Assembly: GCA_007130345.1 (NCBI GenBank)
Contig: SLSP01000256.1
Span: forward strand, 1-8,207
Direction: 5' to 3'
From: Thermoflexales bacterium
GTDB taxonomy: Bacteria > Chloroflexota > Anaerolineae > B4-G1 > SLSP01
Length of the DNA stretch: 8,207 bases
This document shows positions 1 to 5,951 of the stretch, one piece after another. Both the position numbers and the translations under genes were made by a program. The notes beneath the pieces were generated by a model, which did no database searches, was not told the origin of the DNA, and saw only the letters and a program-made list of their open reading frames with translations. Every line of letters begins with the position of its first letter. The first letter of the stretch is position 1.

Positions 1-77
1 AGAAAGATCAGCAGTAGCAAACCGGTCAGGATGACCGGCGTTTTGTTCTTTGATGGGGTTATTCGCGGTTTTGTCAT
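1..77 (-). CDS. N-terminus of an unidentified membrane or exported protein (partial, runs off the window)
   Basis: Only the first 25 codons are inside the window, so the product cannot be named. The reading starts at the ATG complementary to 75-77 and begins MTKPRITPSKNK, a stretch with four basic residues. It continues TPVILTGLLLLIF, a hydrophobic run that looks like the start of a membrane anchor or uncleaved signal sequence. Two purine-rich Shine-Dalgarno candidates precede it on the minus strand, GGAG at 90-87 (9 bases from the ATG) and AGGAG at 85-81 (3 bases from it). This supports a real start. The gap from the glycosyltransferase stop codon is 31 bases on the same strand, so it is probably the third gene of the rnj transcript. 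A membrane protein beside a glycosyltransferase suggests envelope or polysaccharide work, but that is inference from position only. Confidence 0.6.
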   Translation of the reverse strand, partial: MTKPRITPSKNKTPVILTGLLLLIF

Positions 78-108
78 GCTCTCCTGCTCCTACAAGGGCC
101 TGTTTCCA

Positions 109-1290
109 TTATACCACACGCGGTGGCGTGCCTTCCGCCAGCTCGCGCAGCGCGGCGTCCCACCGGTCGATGGCGGCCTCGGGATCGTAGCGCGCGCGGA
201 TGAACGCCTGCCCCGCCGCGCCGATGGCCGCGCGCGCATCGGGAGCGCGCAGCAAACGCGCCACCTCTGCCGCGAACGCCTCCGGCGCGTCCGCCGTGAT
301 CAAGTGGCGGCCCGGCGTCGCGCCCAGGCCGTGATTGCAGCTTGAGGTCGCCACCACCGGCACGCCCATCGCCATCGCGTCCACCACCTTCTGGAGCAGT
401 CCCCCCGCTACCAGCATCGGCGCGACGAAGATGGCCGCCGCCCGATACCACGGCGCCAGGTCGGGGACGAAGCCCGTGACGTTGACGCGCTCGCCCTCGG
501 CGCGGGCGCGCAACGCCGGCGGCGGGCGGTTGCCCACCACGTAGAAGCGCGCGTCAGGAACTTCCCGGAGGACGCGCGGCCAGACGTGGTCGAGGAACCA
601 GGTCGCGCCGGCGATGTTGTGATCGCGGTACATCGCGCCGACGAAGAGCAGCGTGGGGCCGGGCGCGACGGCGGGTGCGATGGCGGGGTCGGGATGCAGC
701 GCCGGGGCCAGTGGGACTAACAGGAGCGGGCGCTCCGGGCGCGTGGGGGCCAGCAGACGGCGATCCCCTTCGGAGATCGCCAGCAGCAGGGCGTAGCGCC
801 GATAGAGCGCGGGTTCGAGCCAGCGATAGAGCGCGTGTTTGATGCGCGCGTCCAGCCGGGCCAATCCCGCGCTGCGGGCCGCGCGCTGCTCCTGGAGGAA
901 CCAGTTTACGTCCTGCGTGCGCAACGAGGCGGGCGGCATCCGCAAACCGAGCAGCGTGATGGCAGTCTGGGTCGTCTCCACATGGACGAGGTCGGGCCGC
1001 TGCTCCCGGATGACCCGCGCGGCGGCGCGGCGCAAGGAAACGTAGCTGCGAAGCACGTTGAGCGGCGGCGGCCCGTCCATTGCGCGATGGTGCGGCACGG
1101 TGTGGACGTGATCGCAGAGCGCATCCACGGCCGGAAGCTGGTCGCGCTCCTCATCCAGGATGCGGGCGACCAGGCTCAGGCGATGGCCGCGCCGATGCAG
1201 GCCCGCCATCAACTGGAAAAGCGATTCCCCCCCGGCGTGTCCAACCGAGGGGGAGGGGAATTGTTTATAGATGAAGAGAATGTGAGCCAT
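109..1290 (-). CDS. GT4-type (GT-B fold) glycosyltransferase
   Basis: A 393-residue protein with the two-lobed layout of family GT4 glycosyltransferases, which move a sugar from a nucleotide-sugar donor to a lipid, glycan or protein acceptor in the cytoplasm. The N-terminal lobe opens with a strand (ILFIYKQFPSP, residues 4-14) and a glycine-rich turn (GHAGGES, 17-23) before a helix, followed by RRGHRLSLVAR (33-43). The C-terminal lobe starts near 213 (LLFVGAMYRDHN). It carries VTGFVPDLAPWYRAA (271-285) and the donor-site segment GGLLQKVVDAMAMGVPVVAT (296-315). Most relatives have Glu-Ala-Met in that segment; here it is Asp304-Ala-Met. The sugar and acceptor cannot be read from sequence. No transmembrane segment is evident. 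The start lies 27 bases after the rnj stop and has no convincing Shine-Dalgarno, so translational coupling to rnj is possible. The base composition is visibly more GC-rich than in nusA. Confidence 0.85.
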   Translation of the reverse strand: MAHILFIYKQFPSPSVGHAGGESLFQLMAGLHRRGHRLSLVARILDEERDQLPAVDALCDHVHTVPHHRAMDGPPPLNVLRSYVSLRRAAARVIREQRPDLVHVETTQTAITLLGLRMPPASLRTQDVNWFLQEQRAARSAGLARLDARIKHALYRWLEPALYRRYALLLAISEGDRRLLAPTRPERPLLLVPLAPALHPDPAIAPAVAPGPTLLFVGAMYRDHNIAGATWFLDHVWPRVLREVPDARFYVVGNRPPPALRARAEGERVNVTGFVPDLAPWYRAAAIFVAPMLVAGGLLQKVVDAMAMGVPVVATSSCNHGLGATPGRHLITADAPEAFAAEVARLLRAPDARAAIGAAGQAFIRARYDPEAAIDRWDAALRELAEGTPPRVV

Positions 1291-1317
1291 CAGCGCGGCG
1301 GGATCATCCGGCGGGTA

Positions 1318-2967
1318 TTACTTGGGCCACGCCACGACCATCATCTGCGGGCGGTTGCGCCCCTCGTCGTAGAAGAAATCGGAAATCACCCGCGTCATCA
1401 CCGTCTCCACATCCTCTGGCGTGAGCTTGCCATGCATCGACTTGAGCGCGCGCTGGATGATGGGCGCGAGGGTCTCCGGCAGGTCGTCCAGCACCTCAGC
1501 CGACGCGATACCCATCGTGCTGACTATTGGCTGGCCCACGAGATTGTTATTTTGTGGGTCGTAGGAGAAGAAGACGCTGCACACGCCCGAAGCCGCCAGC
1601 GTCTCGCGGTCGCTGATCACGTCCGCGTCCAGAGCGTCGCCCACCCACGCGCCGTCCACGAAGATATAGCCGCCGGGGACGCGCTCACCCACCGTCATCT
1701 CATCTTGCGAGAAGCGGAGGGTGTAGCCATTTTCGACCACGGCGATGTTTTTCTCCGGGATGCCCACCTGGCGGGCCAGCGCCGCGTGCTGCTTGAGATG
1801 GCGCAGTTCGCCGTGGATGGGGACGAAGAATTTCGGGCGCAGCAGGTTGAGCAGCGTCTTCTGCTCGCCCTGGCTGGCGTGCCCGGAGACGTGGACGGGG
1901 GCCAGCGGGCTGTAAACCACGTTCGCGCCCTGCTGGAAGAGGCGGTTGATGACGCGATGCACGGTCTCCTCGTTGCCGGGGATAGTGTGCGACGAGAGCA
2001 CCACCGTGTCGCCGGGGACGACGCGCAGCGAAGAATGGCGGTTCGTCGCCAGCCGCCCCATAATCGAGCGCGGTTCGCCCTGCGAGCCGGTGGCCATAAT
2101 CGCCACCTTGCTCGGCGGCATCCGTCCGATGTCTTGCAAGGGGACGATGAGGTCGTCGGGCGCGTCGAGGTAGCCGAGATGCCGCGCCATCCGCACGTTC
2201 TTGATCATCGAGGTCCCCGCGATGGCGACTTTGCGGTCGAAGGCTTTGGCGACGTCCAACACTTGCTGGATGCGCGAGATCAGCGAAGCGAAGGTCGCCA
2301 CGATGATGCGCCCCTCGGCCTCCCGGAACACGTCAGAGAGCGCGTCGGTCAGCGTCGCCTCCGAGGGAGTGGTGCCGGTATACTCGGAGTTGGTGCTATC
2401 AGAGAGCAGCGCCAGCACGCCCCGGCGGTTAAATTCCGCGAGCTTGGCGATGTCGGTGGGCCAGCCGTCCACCGGCGTGTGATCGAACTTGAAGTCGCCG
2501 CTGTGAACCACCAGGCCCGCCGGCGTTGTGATGCCCAGGCCCACGGCGTCGGGGATGCTGTGGCAGACGTGGTACGGCTCCACGGTGAAGGGGCCGAGTC
2601 GGAGCACGTCGCCCGGTTCCATCGTCTCCAGCTTCACCCGCTTGGTCTGCTCCTGATTCAGCTTCACTTCGATGAGGCCGCGCGTCAGCTTGGTCGCGTA
2701 AACCGGGGCATCGAACTCGTCCAGGAAATGCGGCAGCGCGCCGATGTGATCCTCGTGTCCGTGCGTGATGACAATCCCGCGCAGGCGGTCTTCCTTGCCT
2801 TTGAGATAGCGGTAATCCGGGATAATGTAATCCACGCCGGGCATATCGCCTTCCGGGAACATAATGCCCACGTCGATAACCAGTACATTCCGCCCATATT
2901 CCAGGGCTATCATATTTTTCCCAACCTCCCCCAGGCCGCCCAGGGGGGTAATCTGTAATTTTTCCAT
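1318..2967 (-). CDS. rnj: Ribonuclease J (metallo-beta-lactamase/beta-CASP endo- and 5'-3' exoribonuclease)
   Basis: A 549-residue enzyme of normal RNase J length that degrades and matures RNA in the cytoplasm using two zinc ions. The N-terminus ITPLGGLGEVGKNM (6-19) is the family signature. The metal site is visible as HGHEDH (69-74), His136 in HSIPD, Asp158 in SGDFKFD and His385 in PIHGE. Beta-CASP features include SDSTN (189-193), ATGSQGEP (292-299) and SGHAS (361-365). A C-terminal domain (about 470-549) ends in VVAWPK. I chose the ATG at 2967 over the in-frame ATG at 3063. The longer version would start inside the -35 box of the gene's own promoter and adds 32 residues with no family likeness. 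GAAGG, about 12 bases upstream of 2967, serves as ribosome binding site. The predicted transcript start near 3034 gives a leader of about 65 bases. The gene leads the transcript that continues into the glycosyltransferase and is divergent from tRNA-Glu. Confidence 0.96.
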   Translation of the reverse strand: MEKLQITPLGGLGEVGKNMIALEYGRNVLVIDVGIMFPEGDMPGVDYIIPDYRYLKGKEDRLRGIVITHGHEDHIGALPHFLDEFDAPVYATKLTRGLIEVKLNQEQTKRVKLETMEPGDVLRLGPFTVEPYHVCHSIPDAVGLGITTPAGLVVHSGDFKFDHTPVDGWPTDIAKLAEFNRRGVLALLSDSTNSEYTGTTPSEATLTDALSDVFREAEGRIIVATFASLISRIQQVLDVAKAFDRKVAIAGTSMIKNVRMARHLGYLDAPDDLIVPLQDIGRMPPSKVAIMATGSQGEPRSIMGRLATNRHSSLRVVPGDTVVLSSHTIPGNEETVHRVINRLFQQGANVVYSPLAPVHVSGHASQGEQKTLLNLLRPKFFVPIHGELRHLKQHAALARQVGIPEKNIAVVENGYTLRFSQDEMTVGERVPGGYIFVDGAWVGDALDADVISDRETLAASGVCSVFFSYDPQNNNLVGQPIVSTMGIASAEVLDDLPETLAPIIQRALKSMHGKLTPEDVETVMTRVISDFFYDEGRNRPQMMVVAWPK

Positions 2968-3040
2968 ATCGTAACTAACCTTCTTTGTGATGTAACATAA
3001 CGTTGAACTTGTATGCGTCAGAGTGACCCAACGCCATAGT

Positions 3041-3068
3041 ATGGTAACATAGTTAGAGTGCATGTCAA
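3041..3068 (-). promoter_or_regulatory. Promoter of the rnj transcript
   Basis: Read on the minus strand, the -35 box is a perfect TTGACA (3068-3063), followed by a 16-base spacer and the -10 box TACCAT (3046-3041). TGT at 3049-3047 forms an extended -10 element. A transcript would start near 3034, upstream of the chosen ATG at 2967. The -35 box lies only 15 bases from the oppositely oriented -35 box of the tRNA promoter. Confidence 0.75.
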
Positions 3069-3083
3069 ACTTGGCCGCTTTGC

Positions 3084-3111
3084 TTGACAGTTTTTCTCTT
3101 TATGTTACAAT
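3084..3111 (+). promoter_or_regulatory. Promoter of tRNA-Glu
   Basis: The -35 box is a perfect TTGACA (3084-3089), followed by a 16-base spacer and -10 box TACAAT (3106-3111), with an extended TGT element at 3103-3105. The expected start near 3118 lies a few bases before the mature tRNA 5' end, which suits a short RNase P leader. The layout matches the rnj promoter closely (same spacer length and the same TATGT before TAC). Confidence 0.82.
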
Positions 3112-3125
3112 CCTTGACGTTGGAC

Positions 3126-3200
3126 GCCCCCATCGTCTAGTCTGGTCTAGGACACAGGCCTTTCAAGCCTGGTACATGGGTTCGAATCCCGTTGGGGGCA
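3126..3200 (+). tRNA. tRNA-Glu (anticodon UUC)
   Basis: The full cloverleaf can be folded. The acceptor stem GCCCCCA (3126-3132) pairs with TGGGGGC (3193-3199), with discriminator A3200. The D arm stem is GTC (3135-3137) with GAC (3151-3153). The anticodon stem CAGGC (3155-3159) pairs with GCCTG (3167-3171) around the loop CTTTCAA, giving anticodon TTC at 3162-3164, which reads GAA/GAG. The T arm ATGGG (3176-3180) with CCCGT (3188-3192) encloses TTCGAAT and includes one G-T pair. The 3' CCA is not encoded and must be added after processing. It is a single-gene transcript with its own promoter and terminator. Confidence 0.97.
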
Positions 3201-3206
3201 TTGCCA

Positions 3207-3240
3207 AAACCGCTCCACCGAATGGTGGAGCGGTTTGTGT
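3207..3240 (+). terminator. Intrinsic terminator of tRNA-Glu
   Basis: A perfect 13-base-pair stem, AAACCGCTCCACC (3207-3219) with GGTGGAGCGGTTT (3224-3236) and a GAAT loop, starts 7 bases after the tRNA. The downstream tract is mixed (TTTGTGTGT) rather than a pure T run, so termination may be incomplete, which may explain the second terminator downstream. Confidence 0.8.
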
Positions 3241-3304
3241 GTGCCAGACTTATGTGGCCGGCATAACTTGGTGTAAATTATTCGCCGGGCAAATCGAGAT
3301 TTGC

Positions 3305-3350
3305 AACCCTTCCGTTTTGTGAGCAAAACGGAAGGGTTACTTTCTCTTTT
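3305..3350 (+). terminator. Second strong intrinsic terminator between tRNA-Glu and nusA
   Basis: A perfect 15-base-pair stem pairs AACCCTTCCGTTTTG (3305-3319) with CAAAACGGAAGGGTT (3324-3338) around the loop TGAG. It is followed by a T-rich tail (ACTTTCTCTTTT, 3339-3350). A smaller hairpin, GCAAAT-CGAG-ATTTGC (3289-3304), abuts it on the 5' side. The T-rich tail is on the plus strand only, so it acts on rightward transcription, either backing up the tRNA terminator or ending an unseen short RNA. I see no gene between 3241 and 3304. Confidence 0.82.
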
Positions 3351-3402
3351 CCCTCGAAAAAAAACGGGAGCTTCACGGGGATAGCCCTGAGCACTGAAAA
3401 CC

Positions 3403-3430
3403 TTGCTTAATCCTATACCTGTGCTATAAT
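3403..3430 (+). promoter_or_regulatory. Promoter of the nusA transcript
   Basis: The -10 box is a perfect TATAAT (3425-3430) with an extended TGC element (3422-3424). The -35 box TTGCTT (3403-3408) matches four of six consensus bases and lies 16 bases upstream, the same spacing as the rnj and tRNA promoters. A start near 3437 gives a leader of about 104 bases before the nusA ATG. Confidence 0.75.
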
Positions 3431-3451
3431 ACCCTCGCTATTAGGAATACC

Positions 3452-3466
3452 TGCGCTATGAGCGCA
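3452..3466 (+). promoter_or_regulatory. Small hairpin in the nusA leader
   Basis: TGCGCT (3452-3457) pairs with AGCGCA (3461-3466) around an ATG loop, about 15 bases into the predicted leader RNA and 4 bases before the terminator-like hairpin. It could be a pause or protein-binding hairpin. No function is shown by the sequence. Confidence 0.45.
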
Positions 3467-3470
3467 CCTG

Positions 3471-3501
3471 AAAAGTGGGGATACCCCCACTTTTCTTTAT
3501 A
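3471..3501 (+). terminator. Terminator-like hairpin in the nusA leader (candidate attenuator)
   Basis: A perfect 10-base-pair stem pairs AAAAGTGGGG (3471-3480) with CCCCACTTTT (3485-3494) around the loop ATAC. It runs directly into TTTTCTTTAT, the arrangement of an intrinsic terminator. It lies after the nusA promoter and before the nusA start, so complete termination here would silence the operon. That placement argues for attenuation. NusA enhances pausing and termination at such sites, and the nusA operon of Escherichia coli is autoregulated, so negative feedback by NusA is plausible but inferred. I found no obvious competing antiterminator stem upstream. Confidence 0.65.
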
Positions 3502-3540
3502 GGTCACACGTTTTTGAGATGTAAGGGGCTTATACAAGTA

Positions 3541-5634
3541 ATGAAAAGCGAATTCACGTTAGCTTTTAATCAAATATGCGCCGAGTACAATTTACCGCGA
3601 GATGTCGTGCTTGACGCGGTGCGCGCGGCGCTGGTCACAGCTTATCGCCGGGATTGGAAAATTGCCAGCACCCAGAATGTGACCGCCGATATCAACTTGG
3701 AGACCGGTCTGGCGCGCATTTACCTCGAAAAGATAGTGGTGAAGGACACGGAGGCGGTCGAAGACTCAGAGACCCAAATTCCTTTGCCAGAAGCGCGGGT
3801 GCATAAACCCAAGATCACAGAGGGCGACGCGATCTTCTTGGACGTTACCCCGCGGAACTTTGGGCGCATCGCGGCGCAGACCGCCAAGCAAGTTATCACC
3901 CAACGGCTGCGAGAAGCCGAACGTGAAAGTCAGTTCAATCGCTTTATCCGTCAGGAAAACGAGATCATCATCGGCACCATCCAATCGATCACGCCGCACG
4001 GCATCACGCTGCATCTCGAACGCACCGAAGAGGCCCTGATGCCCCGGCGGGAGCAAATCCCCGGCGAGCGGTATACTCTGCATCAGAAAATCCGCGTGTA
4101 CGTTCTGGAAGTCCGGCGCAGTGCGCGTGGGCCGGAGATCATCGTCAGCCGGAGCCATCCCCGAATGTTGCACCGGCTCCTGGAACTGGAAGTCCCCGAA
4201 ATTCGTGCCGGGCAGGTCGAAGTCAAGGCCATCGCGCGCGAGGCGGGGGGACGTTCGAAAGTTGCCGTGATCGCGCGCCAGCCGGGGCTTGACCCGGTAG
4301 GCGCGTGTGTGGGGATGCGCGGCATTCGCATCCAGACCATCTCCCGCGAACTTCACGGAGAGCGGATTGATGTCCTCGAATGGGACTCCGATCTCAAAAC
4401 CTTTATCGCCAATGCGCTGAGTATGAATCAGGTGCTCTGCGTGAGCATAGACGAGCACGCTTCCGGTGGGCGCACGGCCTCGGTGGTGGTGATGGATGAC
4501 CAACTCTCGCTGGCTATTGGACGATCGGGACAGAATGCGCGTCTGGCAGCCAAGCTGACCGGGTGGCGCGTGGACATTCAAGGCGCGACCGAAGCCGCCG
4601 TCTGGACACTGGAGCAGATCAACAAAAAGCCAGAGCTATTGGACGCCTTGCGCAGCGATATCGCCGCATTGATCCCGCGCCTGGCGGCAATTATGCGCTC
4701 ACACGAAGACACTCGCTATCCCTACACAGACGAGGAACGCCGTATTATCCGGGATACAGTGTCGGCAGTGCGGGAGGCGCTCATTGCCCGGCGGGAAATG
4801 GAGCAGCACGCCGCGATCCGGCAGGCGCGCGAGCGTCGCTCGGCCCAACAGCGCATCGAAGATGACCGGCGCGAGGCCCGGCGCGAAGCCATGTCCCGCG
4901 TCCCCGACATGGCTTACGAAACCTCGCTGGACACGCTGGATTTACCTGAGAAGGTGCTCAGTAACCTGCTCCAGAATGGCTTGCAGAATGTAGGAGAGTT
5001 GATGGAGCGCGTGGCTCTCGGAGATGAAGCGCTGTTGATGCTCAATGGCGTCGGGGCGCGCGCCCTGGGGCAGATCAAAGAAGCGGTCGAGGACAGCGAG
5101 CTGAACTTCATCGAGGTCAAAGCTGCCTTTGAGGCGGAAGAAGCTGTCGATGCAGCGGAAACTGTTGAAGAGACTCCTGAAGAAGCCGTTGAAGCCGTCA
5201 TTGAAGAGACCGTCGAAGTACTGGATGCCGCGCAAGAACTCGTCGAAGTCGAGGAGATCGTAGCAGAAGTCGCGGAGGAACCGGTAGAAGAGATCGCCGC
5301 AGCCGCCGAGCCGGACGTAAGCGCAGAAGTCGCCATCGCCGAGGAAGCCGAACCCGAATCCGTGGCAGAAGAAGCGGAAGAGGCGTCTGGCCTGGAAGCC
5401 ATCTTCGACCCGGCCAGCATCGGGTTGGCCTATGAATACGAAGAAATAGAAGTAGAAGACGACACTGCCGATGACGATACCGACGAGTCGGACAAAGACG
5501 AGCGCCGCAAAGGCAAGCGCAAGAAGAAAGGTCGGGCCGTCCTCTACGACGAAGAAACAGGGGAAACCTATGTGGTACGGAAACGCCGTGGTCGCACACG
5601 CGATCAAATGTGGGATGAGTACGGCGATTTCTAA
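3541..5634 (+). CDS. nusA: Transcription termination/antitermination factor NusA, with extended charged C-terminus
   Basis: A 697-residue NusA, an RNA polymerase-binding elongation factor that controls pausing, termination and antitermination. Domains in order: N-terminal polymerase-binding domain (1 to about 125), S1 RNA-binding domain (about 137-205), KH1 with DPVGACVGMRGIRIQ (251-265) and KH2 with LAIGRSGQNARLAAKLTGW (324-342). A highly charged helical linker rich in Arg and Glu (about 395-455) comes next. It is followed by one helix-hairpin-helix type module (457-525, containing LNGVGARALGQI). The Glu/Ala/Val-rich acidic segment (about 527-655) and basic tail (KGKRKKKGR, 657-665; VVRKRRGR, 678-685) are extra compared with the 495-residue E. 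coli protein. The start is the ATG at 3541, preceded by AAGGGG (3523-3528). An upstream in-frame GTG at 3475 lies inside the leader hairpin and adds 22 unrelated residues. The usual upstream neighbour rimP is absent. Confidence 0.96.
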   Translation: MKSEFTLAFNQICAEYNLPRDVVLDAVRAALVTAYRRDWKIASTQNVTADINLETGLARIYLEKIVVKDTEAVEDSETQIPLPEARVHKPKITEGDAIFLDVTPRNFGRIAAQTAKQVITQRLREAERESQFNRFIRQENEIIIGTIQSITPHGITLHLERTEEALMPRREQIPGERYTLHQKIRVYVLEVRRSARGPEIIVSRSHPRMLHRLLELEVPEIRAGQVEVKAIAREAGGRSKVAVIARQPGLDPVGACVGMRGIRIQTISRELHGERIDVLEWDSDLKTFIANALSMNQVLCVSIDEHASGGRTASVVVMDDQLSLAIGRSGQNARLAAKLTGWRVDIQGATEAAVWTLEQINKKPELLDALRSDIAALIPRLAAIMRSHEDTRYPYTDEERRIIRDTVSAVREALIARREMEQHAAIRQARERRSAQQRIEDDRREARREAMSRVPDMAYETSLDTLDLPEKVLSNLLQNGLQNVGELMERVALGDEALLMLNGVGARALGQIKEAVEDSELNFIEVKAAFEAEEAVDAAETVEETPEEAVEAVIEETVEVLDAAQELVEVEEIVAEVAEEPVEEIAAAAEPDVSAEVAIAEEAEPESVAEEAEEASGLEAIFDPASIGLAYEYEEIEVEDDTADDDTDESDKDERRKGKRKKKGRAVLYDEETGETYVVRKRRGRTRDQMWDEYGDF

Positions 5635-5727
5635 ACTGATGGGGCAATGGTTAGCATGAAACCCTTTGCTGAGTCCTGATATGTTATCAGGAATGTGTAG
5701 CATGTAAGACGACGTTAGGATGACGTT

Positions 5728-5751
5728 TCTCCGGCCTTCGTGGCCGGGAGA
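5728..5751 (+). promoter_or_regulatory. GC-rich hairpin upstream of the nusA-ylxR terminator
   Basis: TCTCCGGCC (5728-5736) pairs with GGCCGGGAGA (5742-5751) around TTCGT, with one bulged G at 5746. That gives nine base pairs. It ends 5 bases before the terminator-like stem, so the two hairpins form a tandem unit such as is seen in leader RNAs. I matched it to no known riboswitch class. Confidence 0.55.
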
Positions 5752-5756
5752 GATTC

Positions 5757-5792
5757 AAAGGGACGCCGCAAAGGGAACTGGCGTCCCTTTTT
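5757..5792 (+). terminator. Intrinsic terminator-like hairpin between nusA and ylxR
   Basis: A perfect 11-base-pair stem pairs AAAGGGACGCC (5757-5767) with GGCGTCCCTTT (5780-5790) across a 12-base loop and ends in a run of five T (5788-5792). It would end or thin out transcription after nusA and reduce ylxR-infB expression relative to nusA. As NusA itself acts on termination, it could be a feedback point, but this is inference. No T-box consensus precedes it. Confidence 0.75.
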
Positions 5793-5832
5793 GCATGGAA
5801 ACCGTTCCATGACTCTACTGAAAGCACCCTAC

Positions 5833-5925
5833 AAATCCGATTTTTTAGAAACGTGATCCTACAGATAGATTTTTCGCGTGCGAATTTCACATAGATAATA
5901 GGTCGCGTGTGAAAAAATCGGATTT
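5833..5925 (+). repeat. Palindromic repeat element, copy A (REP/MITE-like) upstream of ylxR
   Basis: The ends are perfect 14-base inverted repeats: AAATCCGATTTTTT (5833-5846) and its complement AAAAAATCGGATTT (5912-5925). Weaker pairing continues inward: AAACGTGATCCTA on the left resembles the complement of the right arm, ACACGCGACCTA. The arms are therefore about 36 bases around a short centre holding TTCGCGTGCGAA (5873-5884). TCGCGTGCGAA and TCGCGTGTGAA also recur 29 bases apart (5874 and 5903). Part of this element (5854-5930) recurs inverted after infB. It encodes no protein. I see no clear target-site duplication. It ends 39 bases before ylxR. Confidence 0.75.
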
Positions 5926-5951
5926 TTGGACTTTGTTCAGGGACTCTTATC

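Noticed and set aside
835..2958. A 707-codon open frame on the plus strand, antisense to rnj and the glycosyltransferase
   Set aside because: It is rich in His, Arg, Asp and Glu with no recognisable domain, and lies opposite an unmistakable RNase J with all catalytic motifs. GC-rich codon bias keeps the opposite frame open.
3062..3322. An 86-codon plus-strand frame starting at the divergent promoters
   Set aside because: It runs through the tRNA-Glu gene and its terminator, so it cannot be a normal protein gene.
3475..3540. A longer nusA start giving 22 extra residues
   Set aside because: The codon lies inside the leader hairpin, there is no ribosome binding site, and the residues do not resemble the NusA N-terminus. 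The family start MKSEF is at 3541.
4942..5703. A 253-codon frame antisense to the nusA tail, rich in Phe, Leu and Asp
   Set aside because: It mirrors the Glu/Ala-rich codons of the NusA tail (GAA read backwards gives TTC, Phe). There is no family likeness.
5728..5792. Words resembling a c-di-GMP (GEMM-I) riboswitch (CCGGCC, GGGACGC, CAAAG) or a T-box leader
   Set aside because: The motifs are in the wrong order and paired differently. The GEMM tetraloop/receptor arrangement and the T-box consensus AGGGTGG are absent. A covariance-model search would settle it.
5874..5913. Direct repeat TCGCGTGYGAA with 29-base spacing, recalling a CRISPR repeat pair
   Set aside because: Only two short units occur, there is no array, and they are better explained as parts of one palindromic element.
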